Assembly (NCBI RefSeq): GCF_022921095.1
Contig: NZ_CP095053.1
Location: 4,630,501-4,694,500 of the forward strand
Length of the DNA stretch: 64,000 nucleotides
DNA from: Hymenobacter aerilatus
GTDB lineage: Bacteria; Bacteroidota; Bacteroidia; Cytophagales; Hymenobacteraceae
Reading direction: 5' to 3'
Below the pieces are notes generated by a model that was not told the origin of the DNA, searched no databases, and saw only the letters and a program-made list of their open reading frames with translations. The position numbers were made by a program, and so were the translations under genes. Positions 32,914 to 42,145 of the stretch are shown here, piece by piece. Within the stretch, counting starts at the first letter, position 1. Each line of letters opens with the position of its first letter.

Positions 32914-33951
32914 GTGAAAATTCGAGAACGGGGACCGCGCCGGCCGGCGCGGGTGGCTACCCTAGTAGCCGCTCTAGGGCTTTTCAGCCAATCTTTGGTG
33001 CATGCGCAGTCGTCTTCGCCGGCGCTCCGCACCCGCACAGTAACCGTGGAATATACCGCTACGCTCCACGACTTACCTCCTACCACCCACTACCTCGACC
33101 TGTGGCTCCCTGTACCACACAACGATAAGTCGCAGGAGATTACCGGGGTAAGCGTTACTTCGCCATATCGCTACGAAATAGCTACTGGGCCCTACAACAA
33201 CCAGATGGTGCACCTGCGCGTGGCGCAGCCACCGGCTGAGGGGTTCACAGTGAAACTGCAATTTCAAGCAGTACGCCGCGAGCATTTGAATCCGTTTTTG
33301 AGCGCCGGTCGCAAGCCTACCAAGGCCGAGGCCAACGACCCCGATATGGCCCGCTGGCTCCAACCCGACCGCCTCGTGCCCATTGATGCGAAGATCAAGA
33401 CCTGGGCAACAGAAGTAGTAACTAAGGCCGGGGCCAAAACCGACCTCGAAAAAGCCCGCGCCATCTACAACCACGTCGTTAGCACGGTACAGTACGACAA
33501 AACTGGCCAGGGCTGGGGCCGTGGCGACATCTACTACGCCTGCGATGCCCGGCGCGGCAACTGCACCGACTTTCACGCCATTTTTATCGGCTATTGCCGG
33601 GCACTAGGTATTCCGGCGCGCTTCAGCATCGGGTTTCCCCTACCCGCCGAACGGGGCAGCGGCCAGGTGCAGGGCTACCACTGCTGGGCCGAATTCTACA
33701 CCAAGCAAACCGGCTGGGTGCCCGTCGATGCTTCTGAGGCGGCCAAAAATCCGGCCCGCCGCCAGTACTTTTTCGGCGCCCACGATGAAAACCGCGTGGA
33801 ATTCACCCGCGGCCGCGACCTGACTCTAACGCCTCCGCAACAGGGCGACCCGCTCAACTACTTCATCTACCCCTACGCCGAAGTAGACGGCCAGCCGTTC
33901 GATAAAATCGACCGAAAGTTCACCTATCAGGATAAGACGCAAGTGCCGTAG
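32914..33951 (+). CDS. Secreted transglutaminase-like cysteine protease-fold protein
   Basis: It begins with GTG (MKIRERGPRRPARV...), then a signal-like segment ending VHAQSS. An N-terminal beta domain precedes a transglutaminase core with the full triad: Cys217 in RRGNCTDFHAIF, His256 in GYHCWAEFY and Asp272 in WVPVDASEA. Bacterial members act as peptidases or peptide-bond modifying enzymes in the periplasm. At 345 residues it is a normal stand-alone size. No partner genes are evident; the next gene is convergent behind a strong terminator. Confidence 0.87.
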   Translation: MKIRERGPRRPARVATLVAALGLFSQSLVHAQSSSPALRTRTVTVEYTATLHDLPPTTHYLDLWLPVPHNDKSQEITGVSVTSPYRYEIATGPYNNQMVHLRVAQPPAEGFTVKLQFQAVRREHLNPFLSAGRKPTKAEANDPDMARWLQPDRLVPIDAKIKTWATEVVTKAGAKTDLEKARAIYNHVVSTVQYDKTGQGWGRGDIYYACDARRGNCTDFHAIFIGYCRALGIPARFSIGFPLPAERGSGQVQGYHCWAEFYTKQTGWVPVDASEAAKNPARRQYFFGAHDENRVEFTRGRDLTLTPPQQGDPLNYFIYPYAEVDGQPFDKIDRKFTYQDKTQVP

Positions 33952-33960
33952 CCGCTCCAC

Positions 33961-34018
33961 CAAAGCAAATGCAAAGGCCGCGTCTCTGTACAGAGACACG
34001 GCCTTTGCATTTGCTTTG
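33961..34018. terminator. Bidirectional terminator, long near-perfect hairpin
   Basis: CAAAGCAAATGCAAAGGCCG and GTCTCTG pair with their complements on the right arm over a two-base loop, with a single C/A mismatch in 28 bp. It lies 9 bp after the transglutaminase stop and just before the end of the S41 protease gene. Confidence 0.88.
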
Positions 34019-34029
34019 ATACGTGCTGT

Positions 34030-35727
34030 TTACTTCATCGAAGTCAAATTCTGTGTAAGTAAAGCGGAGCCATTTTGGAAGCTGCGCATGGCCTGAAGCA
34101 ACTCAGGGTCTTGCTGTTGCATCACTTGGTAAAAAGCCGTGTTGCCGTAGGCATGACGCGCAATAAGGGCTTTCAGTTGCGTGCGTAGCAATAGTGCACA
34201 CCGATTTTGCTCGGCTACAGAAGCACGTGTGCCAGCCTTGGCCGCCAGAGCAGCCAGCGTTTTCAGTTGTTGATCCGTAACCTGAAATTGTTGGTTGAAC
34301 TGTTCGAAACGCAGCCCTGTCAATTCTGTCTGGTGGTCTTGGTAGAAGTTGAGGGCAAACTCCCGGATCAGGTTTAGCTTTTGCAGCTTGGTATAGTAAG
34401 CCGATTGCAGCAGCGTGTCGCAGGGTACGAAGAAGTCGGGCATGATGCCGCCGCCACCATACACGGTACGGCCGTGGGCCGTGCGGTAGCGCAGGGAGTC
34501 GGCAAAGTGGATGCTGTCGGCGTGCAGGTACTCACCGCGGCGTTGGCGGTTGGCCAACTCCTGCTCGTAGGCCACTGCACCACCCTGGTATGACTTCTGA
34601 ATGCAGCGCCCCGAGGGCGTGAAGTAGCGGGCAATGGTCAGGCGCAGCTCCGAGCCGTCATTGAGCGTGATGGGCTGTTGCACCAAGCCTTTGCCAAAGG
34701 TGCGCCTACCCACCAGCAGAGCGCGGTCGTGGTCTTGCAGGGCACCGGCTACTACTTCGGCGGCCGAGGCGCTGTTTTCATCGACTAGCACCACCAACGG
34801 GCCTTCCTCAAACTCGCCGGTGACGCGGGCAAACGTCTGGGTATCGTACTGGTCGCCTTTGCCATCGGTATACACTAGCTTGCGGGTGCCGCCAATAAAC
34901 TCGTCGGCAATTTTGGTGGCGCGGTCGAGGTAGCCGCCGGGATTACCGCGCAGGTCCAGCACGAGGCGGGTCATGCCCTGACGGCGTAGGTCACCCAGTG
35001 CCTGCTTGAACTCATCGAACGTGCCACTGGCAAAGCGGCTGATTTTGATAAAGCCCGTCTGGTTATCCAGCATATAGCTCACATCCAGTGAGTTGTTGGC
35101 GATGCGGTTGCGCGTTACCAGCATAGTGATGGGTGCACGCTGGTGACGACGCATCACGAGCAGCGGTACGCGGCTGCCGCGAGGACCCCGCAGCAAGCCC
35201 AGCACCGACTCCAGCGAGGCGTGCTTACCCGAAACAGGAGTTTCGCCGATGCGCAGGAGCCGGTCGCCGGGCAGCAGGCCAGCCATTTCGGCAGGGCCGC
35301 CACTCAGTGGGGCTACCACCGTCACGGTATCATGGAAAATGTTGACCTCGGCGCCTACCCCATCAAAGTCGCTCTGCAACAGTACCGAAGCCTGCTGCTG
35401 TTCGCGGGCCGGAATAAAAACCGTGTGCGGGTCCAACTGCTCCAGCATCCGGCTGATGGCGTAGTCTGATAAGGCCTCGGCGTCTACTGAGTCCACGTAG
35501 TCGCGGTCTACGTAGCTCAGGATTTCTTTGAACTTAAGGTAACCGCGGGAGGTACCATCAGGGTTTTGGCTGGAAGGCCGAAAGGGATTGGCACCCACCA
35601 AAATGCCGCATACCAACACAATGGCCAACAGAAAGGGCTGCCGCACCTGCCATTGCCGATTATTGGGCGCCTGCTCCGGAGCTACGGCTGGGCGAGGGGT
35701 AGGGGCAATGGTCGGCTCAACAGGCAT
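34030..35727 (-). CDS. S41 family C-terminal processing peptidase (CtpA-like)
   Basis: The start is taken at 35727 (MPVEPTIAPTPRPAV), giving a short cytoplasmic N-terminus and one transmembrane anchor (about 28-48: PFLLAIVLVCGILVGANPF), so the enzyme faces the periplasm. An N-terminal helical part, a PDZ domain (about 115-205: GPAEMAGLLPGDRLLRIGETP) and the S41 catalytic domain follow. The nucleophile is in VDENSASAAEVVAGAL and the general-base Lys in GRRTFGKGLVQQP; the NPGG turn is in DLRGNPGGYLD. Such proteases trim C-termini or degrade periplasmic proteins. The 565-residue length includes a long C-terminal helical tail (about 440-565). Confidence 0.93.
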   Translation of the reverse strand: MPVEPTIAPTPRPAVAPEQAPNNRQWQVRQPFLLAIVLVCGILVGANPFRPSSQNPDGTSRGYLKFKEILSYVDRDYVDSVDAEALSDYAISRMLEQLDPHTVFIPAREQQQASVLLQSDFDGVGAEVNIFHDTVTVVAPLSGGPAEMAGLLPGDRLLRIGETPVSGKHASLESVLGLLRGPRGSRVPLLVMRRHQRAPITMLVTRNRIANNSLDVSYMLDNQTGFIKISRFASGTFDEFKQALGDLRRQGMTRLVLDLRGNPGGYLDRATKIADEFIGGTRKLVYTDGKGDQYDTQTFARVTGEFEEGPLVVLVDENSASAAEVVAGALQDHDRALLVGRRTFGKGLVQQPITLNDGSELRLTIARYFTPSGRCIQKSYQGGAVAYEQELANRQRRGEYLHADSIHFADSLRYRTAHGRTVYGGGGIMPDFFVPCDTLLQSAYYTKLQKLNLIREFALNFYQDHQTELTGLRFEQFNQQFQVTDQQLKTLAALAAKAGTRASVAEQNRCALLLRTQLKALIARHAYGNTAFYQVMQQQDPELLQAMRSFQNGSALLTQNLTSMK

Positions 35728-36021
35728 AAACGAAAGCGGCGTAGTGGGTAGGGCGATAGTGCAATCCTGAAGGCAATAGCGTATACAGGAATAGTAAAAC
35801 TTTTTCAAGAATAACGCCACACTATTTCGGAGATATGGTTTTCCAATAACAATGCAATTTGATCTTGTTAAAGAGTTATAAGTGCCCCATGTGTTTATAA
35901 TTTACGTGGATTGTGTATTGTTAGATTGAGTTGTATAGAGTAATATGAATTATAATTTTAATAAGCTGCAAGATGCCATTTTGCAAAAGCGAGAACATGT
36001 GATTGTAGGCAATAGCAATAT

Positions 36022-36053
36022 TCTGGCAGTTCCAGTTGGTCGTCGTATCTTTG
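36022..36053 (+). promoter_or_regulatory. Promoter of ruvX-def
   Basis: TCTG (36022-36025), 20-bp spacer and TATCTTTG (36046-36053) fit the -33/-7 pattern with one mismatch in the -33 word. The ATG of ruvX follows 58 bp after the -7 box. The rest of the 35728-36111 gap is AT-rich and holds only a weak 41-codon frame (35945-36070). Confidence 0.65.
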
Positions 36054-36111
36054 CACAGCCCGCACGATAAGGAACTATACGGCGCGGGTAGGTGGTTTTT
36101 TATAGTTGCTG

Positions 36112-36522
36112 ATGGGTCGAATTCTTGCCATTGACTACGGTCACAAACGCGTGGGCCTGGCGGTAACGGACCCCTCGCAGCTCATTGCTTCGCCGCTAGA
36201 CACCGTGCACAGCAAGGACCTGCTGGCCTACCTGAAAGCCTACCACCAGCGCGACCCGCTGGCGGCTTTGGTGGTCGGGATGCCGCGCACCCTACTCAAC
36301 GAGGCTACCGATGCTACTAGCGCCGTAGTAGGACTGGTGCGGCAGTTGCGGCGTGAGTTCCCGGCGGTGCCGGTGCACGAGGTCGACGAACGGTTTACCT
36401 CACGCATGGCGCACGCTACCATGTTGGCGGGCGGGCTAGGCAAGAAAGCTCGCCGCGATAAAGCCACGGTGGACCGCATCAGCGCGGCCATCATTTTGCA
36501 ATCTTTCCTTGAATCCCGATGA
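36112..36522 (+). CDS. ruvX: Putative pre-16S rRNA nuclease / Holliday-junction resolvase-like protein YqgF (RuvX)
   Basis: The ATG at 36112 (MGRILAIDYGHKRVGLAVTD) is used; the track frame starts 6 bp earlier at TTG. The RNase-H-like fold carries the catalytic acidic residues in AIDYGHKRVG (Asp7) and in VDERFTS and DRISAAIILQSFL near the end; VVGMPRTL is the family turn. YqgF matures the 5' end of 16S rRNA in Escherichia coli. 136 residues, normal length. Its stop overlaps the def start (ATGA at 36519-36522), so the two are translationally coupled. Confidence 0.93.
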   Translation: MGRILAIDYGHKRVGLAVTDPSQLIASPLDTVHSKDLLAYLKAYHQRDPLAALVVGMPRTLLNEATDATSAVVGLVRQLRREFPAVPVHEVDERFTSRMAHATMLAGGLGKKARRDKATVDRISAAIILQSFLESR

Positions 36523-37121
36523 TTTACCCTGTTGTTGCCTTCGGCGACCCTGTTTTGAAAGTTCGCGCCCGCGACCTGCCTGCCGATTTTTCAGCTGACG
36601 AGCTAAAGCAGCTCGTGGCCGATATGTACGATACCATGTACTATGCCCACGGGGTAGGCCTGGCCGCACCTCAGATCGGCAAAAGCGTCCGCCTGTTCGT
36701 AATTGACTCGGCGCCGATGATAGACGAGGAGGACGAAAACGGCGAGCCAGCGCAGTTGGAAGCTACCGCGCAACCTGTGAAGCGCGCCTTCATCAACCCG
36801 CAGATCATCCATGAAGAAGGCGAGAAGTGGGGCTTTGAAGAAGGTTGCCTGAGCATTCCGGGCGTGCGCGAAATGGTGTACCGTCAGCCCGTGGTAACAC
36901 TGCGCTACGAGGACGAAAACCGTCAGCCGCACGAAGAAACCTTTTCTGGTATGACGGCCCGCGTGATTCAGCACGAGTACGACCACCTGGAAGGCGTGCT
37001 GTTCACGGATAAGATTTCAGCATTCAAAAAGCAGTTTATCAAAGGCAAACTCGCCCGCATCAGCAAAGGCGACGTGAAAGCCGACTACCGCATGAAGTTT
37101 CCGCTGGTGAAGCAGCGGTAG
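36519..37121 (+). CDS. def: Peptide deformylase
   Basis: Def removes the formyl group from nascent proteins. The three family motifs are present in order: GVGLAAPQIG (about 47-56), EEGCLSIPG (about 107-115) with the metal Cys, and QHEYDHLEG (about 150-158) with the two metal His residues and the catalytic Glu. An acidic insert (EEDENGEPAQLEATAQ, about 70-85) after the first motif is longer than in Escherichia coli Def but common in Bacteroidota. 200 residues. Starts 4 bp inside ruvX. Confidence 0.97.
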   Translation: MIYPVVAFGDPVLKVRARDLPADFSADELKQLVADMYDTMYYAHGVGLAAPQIGKSVRLFVIDSAPMIDEEDENGEPAQLEATAQPVKRAFINPQIIHEEGEKWGFEEGCLSIPGVREMVYRQPVVTLRYEDENRQPHEETFSGMTARVIQHEYDHLEGVLFTDKISAFKKQFIKGKLARISKGDVKADYRMKFPLVKQR

Positions 37122-37144
37122 AAAAGCAAACTGCTATACATATG

Positions 37145-37195
37145 AATAGCCATGGTCCACCCGGAATATTCCGGGTGGACCATGGCTATTTTTTG
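37145..37195 (+). terminator. Rho-independent terminator of ruvX-def
   Basis: The 23 bases 37145-37167 are exactly complementary to 37168-37190 (centre AATATT; outer ends AATAGCCATGG / CCATGGCTATT), followed by TTTTTG. It lies 23 bp after def and 12 bp before the end of the convergent DUF5694 gene, which may share it. Confidence 0.92.
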
Positions 37196-37201
37196 TGTGC
37201 C

Positions 37202-38077
37202 TTACTTGCTGGTGAGCAGGGGCAGTACGTCTTGCACTTCAAACAAGGAGTTGTATTGCAAAATCGACTTTAAAAAGGCTACGTGGCCCTGGCCGATGAG
37301 CAGCACAATAGATTTATCGCGCTGCACATCCACGGTGCGGAGTAAATTGTTATAGATGCGCACGTTGCGCTTGAAGAACTCCCCAGCTAAGTCGGCGCCT
37401 ACGTAGTTGGGGCCACCACCCACGCGAGCCAATTCGAGCAGATAGACATCCATATTGCCCTGGTCGGCTGCTTTGGTGTTCATGCGGGCAAACTGAGCGA
37501 GGAGCGTGTTGCCGGGAAGCGGATTTTCAGGAGTAGCTTTTTTCTTGCGAGCCGCTAGCAGGCGGCCTACGCTATCCTGAGGCGTCTCGGCAAAGGTATC
37601 TTTCAGAATTTGTTCTTGGCCATGCTGCTTGGCGTAGGCCTGGGTGGCCGTGTAGTTGAATACCCCGTCGGCATCGGCGCAGTACACGCGGGGGCGGTTG
37701 AGCTTCTTAGCCAAGCGGTAGCCTACCTGGTATACCTCGTTGTTGCCGAGTGTGAACTGATTCTGGCGGTATAGCGCGTAGGTGCTGTCCACGAAGTGTT
37801 GCCGCGTTGGCTGCCATTCGATGAACACTTTATCAGCCTGCGTTTTTTGAAGGCGGTCAATGACTTCTTCTACCTCGCGTTGCTTTTCGGGCGTGTTCAT
37901 GTCGGTTTTGGTTCCTTTCACTACGTCGCTGGTTGAGCCGCTGAAATGGAAAGTGCCCACGATATACAATTTGATTTTGCCGGTAGCCGGTGAGGACGTT
38001 TGGGCAGTAGCAGCGAGGGTAGGGCCTAGCAGCGAAAGGGCTAGGAGAATGCGACGGAAGTAGCGGAGCGTAGTCAT
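37202..38077 (-). CDS. DUF5694-family exported protein (TraB/PrgY-like fold)
   Basis: The ATG at 38077 gives a signal peptide (MTTLRYFRRILLALSLLG...ATAQ). The mature part has IYIVGTFHF-type and IEWQPTRQHFVDSTY segments near the start and LLIGQGHVAFLKSIL near the end. This GxxH...GxGH pattern is shared with TraB/PrgY/GumN-like proteins and with the Bacteroidota family DUF5694. Those are suspected metalloproteases or pheromone-processing inhibitors, but activity is unproven. 291 residues, probably periplasmic. Convergent with def. Confidence 0.75.
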   Translation of the reverse strand: MTTLRYFRRILLALSLLGPTLAATAQTSSPATGKIKLYIVGTFHFSGSTSDVVKGTKTDMNTPEKQREVEEVIDRLQKTQADKVFIEWQPTRQHFVDSTYALYRQNQFTLGNNEVYQVGYRLAKKLNRPRVYCADADGVFNYTATQAYAKQHGQEQILKDTFAETPQDSVGRLLAARKKKATPENPLPGNTLLAQFARMNTKAADQGNMDVYLLELARVGGGPNYVGADLAGEFFKRNVRIYNNLLRTVDVQRDKSIVLLIGQGHVAFLKSILQYNSLFEVQDVLPLLTSK

Positions 38078-38272
38078 CGGAGGTAGTGGTGAAGTGATGA
38101 CACAAAGGTGGTAGCCGCATGAGGGGGTAGGAAGTTTATTATCCCAACCAACCAAAAATCGGCTTGAAGCCGGGAAACGCGGTCATGAACTGTTCGTCCG
38201 CCAGTGGGCGGCGTTGAAAACCACAGGGTAGGGGTTCGGATAATATTCTGGCGCAGGTGCAGGCACTTGGGC

Positions 38273-38280
38273 TACTTTTA
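38273..38280 (+). promoter_or_regulatory. -7-like box abutting the histidine-kinase start
   Basis: TACTTTTA resembles TAnnTTTG with a last-base mismatch and ends only 4 bp before the ATG at 38285, with TCTG 22 bp upstream of it. If used, the mRNA would have almost no leader. Confidence 0.35.
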
Positions 38281-38284
38281 GCCT

Positions 38285-39331
38285 ATGAACCGCAAACGAC
38301 TTTTTCTGTACCAAGCAGCAGGATGGACACTGTTGATTGGCTACGACTTACTGAGTATCTGGCTGACGGGTAGGGAAAAGAGTAACCTACTGAAATCGTT
38401 GTTGCTGCAATTCACTTTCTGGCTTAGCTTCATGAGCTTGTTCTACTATTGCTACCTGTTCGTGTTTCCGCAGGGCGTGCAACGGGGGCGTTGGTTGATA
38501 GTAGTGGTGGGTGTGCTGGGCACACCGGTAGTCTTTGCGGGCACCCGCTACCTGCTCGAAGAGGTGCTGTTGCCGTTGCTATTCGGCTTCCGCAATTACA
38601 TGCCCGGCACTCCACTGCTGTACTACCTGAAAGACAACCTCTACTTTTTGGTGCCGACGGTGGTATTAGCCGGTGCGGCCGTAGGCGTGCGCGACACGCT
38701 GCTTCGGGAGAAAGAGCGCGAAAATCAGCTGGCGCTACAGCTGCTACAGCAGGAAAAGACGCAGGCCGAGCTGGCCTTCCTGAAAACTCAGATCAACCCG
38801 CATTTTCTCTACAACACGCTCAACTACATCTACGCGGAGGCCTACCCCGTATCGGAGCCGTTGGCCGAAGCGGTGCTGCGCCTTTCCGATCTGATGCGCT
38901 ACATGCTGCACGAAAGCCCCGACGGGCGGGTAGACCTGCATAAAGAAATAGAGTACCTGGATAACTACTTGGCTATTTATCAACTGCGGTTTGAGGACCG
39001 GTTTTTTGTGCAGTTCCGGCAAACAGGTGCGGCTGTAATGGGGCAGCGGGTAGCCTCGCTGCTGCTGATTCCTTTTGTAGAGAATGCCCTAAAACACGGT
39101 GTCGTGAACAGAGCCGACCAACCGGTGGAAATCAGCCTGCACCTGCCTGCACCCAACCAGCTACTATTTGAAGTGCATAACTTCATCAACCAACATCAGA
39201 AAGACGCTACCACAGGCATTGGGCTGGCCAACATCCGCCGGCGCCTAGAGCTGCTCTACCCTAACCGGCACGACTTGCAGATAGAGGCAGATGGGGTTCA
39301 GCACCACGTGCGCTTGCTGGTAGAGTTGTAG
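38285..39331 (+). CDS. LytS-type sensor histidine kinase
   Basis: The N-terminal half has four hydrophobic segments (about 10-28, 38-60, 68-90, 118-136) with no extracellular sensor domain, then a coiled linker (about 140-162). The His-kinase domain of the LytS/YehU type follows: phosphoacceptor His173 in QINPHFLYNTLN, N-box LIPFVENALKHGV and G-box GIGLANIRRRLELLYP. It should phosphorylate the LytTR regulator encoded 97 bp downstream. The signal sensed is unknown; the membrane part itself may be the sensor. 348 residues. Confidence 0.92.
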   Translation: MNRKRLFLYQAAGWTLLIGYDLLSIWLTGREKSNLLKSLLLQFTFWLSFMSLFYYCYLFVFPQGVQRGRWLIVVVGVLGTPVVFAGTRYLLEEVLLPLLFGFRNYMPGTPLLYYLKDNLYFLVPTVVLAGAAVGVRDTLLREKERENQLALQLLQQEKTQAELAFLKTQINPHFLYNTLNYIYAEAYPVSEPLAEAVLRLSDLMRYMLHESPDGRVDLHKEIEYLDNYLAIYQLRFEDRFFVQFRQTGAAVMGQRVASLLLIPFVENALKHGVVNRADQPVEISLHLPAPNQLLFEVHNFINQHQKDATTGIGLANIRRRLELLYPNRHDLQIEADGVQHHVRLLVEL

Positions 39332-39428
39332 ATTTTTAGCTAGCCGCTTCGCCCGAAAGAGACGCCGAGTGTAGTGCGCAACACGGTCGAAATAACGTTC
39401 TTGCCCACCTATTTACTACCCCGTTCTT

Positions 39429-40157
39429 ATGCTCCGCTGTATTGCCGTTGATGATGAAGCCTACGCTACTCGATTGCTAGCCAGCTACATTCAGAAAATT
39501 CCGACGCTTACGCTGGTAGGCACTACCACCAATCCTATTGAGGCGCTGCACTGGGTGCAAGAGGGCCGCGTTGATTTAGTGTTTCTGGATATCCAGATGC
39601 CGGAGCTGACGGGCTTGCAGTTTCTGAAGATCTGCGGCAACCGGTGCAAAGTTATCCTCACCACCGCCTACCCCGAGTACGCCTTAGAGGGCTACGAGCA
39701 CGATGTGGTAGACTACCTGCTCAAGCCCATTGCCTTCGACCGATTTCTGCGGGCTGTGCAAAAGGCGCAGGCCCTACTGCCCGCGCCGGCCGCTGCGCCA
39801 CCGCCCGTGCCTACCCCAGTGGCTTCGCCCGCGGGCAACTCGCTATTTGTGAAAGGTGAAAGCAAAAACAAATTCCTGCGTCTCGACTATGCCGACATTC
39901 TTTACGTGGAGGCGCTGAAGAACTACGTGTCCATCGTGACGCCGGGGCAGCGCGTGGTTACCTACCAAACCCTGAAAGACTTAAGCGAGCAACTGCCGCA
40001 GCCGCCGTTTCTGCGGGTGCACAAGTCCTACCTAGTGTCGCTGGACAAAATCCGAATGGTGGATGGTAACACGATCTACATTGCCGACCACACCATTCCG
40101 GTAGGCGAAACCTACCGCGACACGCTATTTCGGCTGGTGCGCGATAGGGGAGAGTAG
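39429..40157 (+). CDS. LytTR-family response regulator
   Basis: An N-terminal receiver domain has acidic Asp8/Asp9, phosphoacceptor Asp54 in FLDIQMPELTG and Lys99 in DYLLKPI. A Pro/Ala-rich linker (about 118-135) leads to a C-terminal LytTR DNA-binding domain: FLRLDYADILYVEALKNYVSI, FLRVHKSYLVSLDKI and TIPVGETYRDTLFRLV. LytTR proteins bind paired 9-10 bp direct repeats; no target was identified in the window. It is the partner of the kinase upstream. 242 residues. Confidence 0.95.
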   Translation: MLRCIAVDDEAYATRLLASYIQKIPTLTLVGTTTNPIEALHWVQEGRVDLVFLDIQMPELTGLQFLKICGNRCKVILTTAYPEYALEGYEHDVVDYLLKPIAFDRFLRAVQKAQALLPAPAAAPPPVPTPVASPAGNSLFVKGESKNKFLRLDYADILYVEALKNYVSIVTPGQRVVTYQTLKDLSEQLPQPPFLRVHKSYLVSLDKIRMVDGNTIYIADHTIPVGETYRDTLFRLVRDRGE

Positions 40158-40159
40158 AA

Positions 40160-40945
40160 CTACTTCTCTAGTTTCTCAAATTCCTTAGCCAGGAGCTTGC
40201 CGTAGTAGCTTTGCTTCAGTGAATCGGGTAGGGCGCGGTAGTAGGGGCGGAGGAGTGGCTGGACGTTAGTTGTCTTAGCATTATCCAGCAGGGCGTAGGC
40301 GGTGAGGTCGGAATGGGGATACTGCTTGGCGAAAAGCACCGACGATTCGGCCATGTACTTGGGAAAACGTCCTTCGAAGAGACGTGCTGAATCGGACCAC
40401 TGCTCCACGAGGGCGCGGTTGCCGGAATCGTAGGTTTGAACCAGCTTCGCGGTCACAAGGCTTTTATCCACGAAGAACTTGTTCCACAAGCTGTCATTGA
40501 GGTATAAGTAGCGTTCCAGCTCTTTTTGTTGCGGTGAAGTAGAAAACACTACGATATTCCGGAGGTAGGAGCCGAGACCAAGCCGCTGGTAGATATGGTA
40601 GAAAGTACGCTTTTCCTGTTCTTTAGGCAGAACCGTTAGCTGCACCGAATCGGCTGGTAGATAGATATCCGCATTGATGCCGAAATTCTTATCTGTAGGC
40701 TTATGGCCAAAGATATGATACACACCAGGCTGCGTAACGGTGCCTGATAGAACTAACTGACCGGCTTGCCTCTGGGCAGTGTGCAGTGTGTTGTAGGAAG
40801 GAGGGAGGTCCCTGAGCGTAACGGAGCAGTCAGTACAGCCGTCGATTTTTATTAAATAAGGATATTTCTTCTGCTTTTGCTGGCAGCCCGACATCAGCAA
40901 GAGCAAGGCGAAAGGAATGGTGGAATAGGGAAGGTGTCGTGACAT
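40160..40945 (-). CDS. DUF4369-type lipoprotein
   Basis: The signal ends in a lipobox (LLLLMSGCQQK), so the protein is lipid-anchored. After it comes a DUF4369-like beta domain (about 25-110: YLIKIDGCTDCSVTLRDLP, GQLVLSGTVTQPGVYHIFG, ADIYLPADSVQLTV), usually the N-terminal part of thioredoxin-like lipoproteins of Bacteroidota. A helical region (about 115-250) follows, but no thioredoxin domain with CxxC at the end. It is therefore a member lacking the redox domain. Role unknown. Its stop codon lies 2 bp beyond the convergent LytTR gene. Confidence 0.72.
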   Translation of the reverse strand: MSRHLPYSTIPFALLLLMSGCQQKQKKYPYLIKIDGCTDCSVTLRDLPPSYNTLHTAQRQAGQLVLSGTVTQPGVYHIFGHKPTDKNFGINADIYLPADSVQLTVLPKEQEKRTFYHIYQRLGLGSYLRNIVVFSTSPQQKELERYLYLNDSLWNKFFVDKSLVTAKLVQTYDSGNRALVEQWSDSARLFEGRFPKYMAESSVLFAKQYPHSDLTAYALLDNAKTTNVQPLLRPYYRALPDSLKQSYYGKLLAKEFEKLEK

Positions 40946-41055
40946 AAGAGGATGCTTAAAGAATAGGAGACGCTTAAGCTACTCAGAAAACTAGCTCCGT
41001 ACCACGTTGGTACGATATTGTAAGAGCAGCTTGTCTATCGGTATATCATGCTGTT

Positions 41056-42033
41056 ATGAAAGCTGTTACTATTCTCCTCGCTTTATCGCTGCTACTACTC
41101 CCTACTATTCCTACCCACGCCTGGGGCTTCTTCGGGCATCGGCTCATCAACCGGCTGGCTGTTTTCACCCTGCCCCGAGAAATGATTGGCTTCTATAAAG
41201 CCAACATCGACTACCTTACCGAAAACGCCACCCGCCCCGACTCGCGCCGCTCGGTGGTGCCCGGCGAGGCGGCTCGCCACTTCCTGGATGTAGATGTGTA
41301 CGGCGACTCAGCCCTCACCAAGCACGGCCTACCCCGCAACTTCGCTGATGCCGTGGCCCGCTACGGCGAAGATTCGCTAATGCGCCACGGTATTGTGCCC
41401 TGGCAGGTAGCGCAGATGAAAGGCCAGCTTACGGCCGCTTTCCGGGAGCATAACACCGACCGCATCCTGCACCTTTCCGCCGACCTGGGCCACTACGTAG
41501 CCGATGCCTGCGTGCCCTTGCACACCACCCGCAACTATAATGGCCAATTCACGGGGCAGCGGGGCATTCATGGGTTGTGGGAGAGCCGCTTGCCGGAACT
41601 GCTGAGCACCGACTACGATTTGATGGTAGGCCAGGCTGCCTACCTCGACCGACCCACGGAAGCCATCTGGCAGGCCGTGGCCGCCTCGCACGCCGCCGTC
41701 GATTCGGTGCTGCGCTTCGAGCGGGAGCAAACCATGCTGTTTGCCGCCGACCGCAAATACGGCTACGAGGAGCGTGGCGGCCAGACTATCCGTACTTACT
41801 CCCGCGATTTTGCCCGCGCCTACCACCGCCAGCTCAACGGGCAGGTAGAGCGTCGTATGCGCCAGGCCGTGCGCCTAGTAGCGGCCTTTTGGTACACCTG
41901 CTGGGTGGATGCCGGTCAGCCCGATCTGAACAAGCTGCCCCGTACGCCTTCGGCCAAGGAGCAGGAGCGGCTGGCCCAGGAAGCTGCTCGTCAGCAAGTG
42001 CCAAGTGTGCTCGTACCGGGCCATGAAGAATGA
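41056..42033 (+). CDS. Secreted zinc-dependent phospholipase C / S1-P1 nuclease-like enzyme
   Basis: The signal peptide ends THA, leaving Trp23 as the first mature residue, exactly as in zinc phospholipase C and S1/P1 nucleases, where the N-terminal Trp binds zinc. Further ligands are visible: His28 in WGFFGHRL, His75/Asp78 in HFLDVD, His146/Asp150/His156 in LGHYVADACVPLH and His172/Glu176 in IHGLWE. The tri-zinc site appears complete. Substrate is a phosphodiester, lipid or nucleic acid; the phospholipase gene downstream favours lipid. 325 residues with a charged C-terminal extension. Confidence 0.87.
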   Translation: MKAVTILLALSLLLLPTIPTHAWGFFGHRLINRLAVFTLPREMIGFYKANIDYLTENATRPDSRRSVVPGEAARHFLDVDVYGDSALTKHGLPRNFADAVARYGEDSLMRHGIVPWQVAQMKGQLTAAFREHNTDRILHLSADLGHYVADACVPLHTTRNYNGQFTGQRGIHGLWESRLPELLSTDYDLMVGQAAYLDRPTEAIWQAVAASHAAVDSVLRFEREQTMLFAADRKYGYEERGGQTIRTYSRDFARAYHRQLNGQVERRMRQAVRLVAAFWYTCWVDAGQPDLNKLPRTPSAKEQERLAQEAARQQVPSVLVPGHEE

Positions 42034-42145
42034 TCAGAAGGGCAGGCTAAAAAGCACGACCTAAAAAGGTCTATCATTGGAAAACCTGGCAGCGCTGATT
42101 GCGTACGAAACTCGCTGCTACCTCAGTGGCTTTCTATATAACTAT

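Noticed and set aside
35945..36070. 41-codon frame (MNYNFNKLQDAILQKREH...) before ruvX
   Set aside because: It overlaps the ruvX promoter and has no ribosome-binding or family evidence; a small peptide cannot be excluded but is not claimed.
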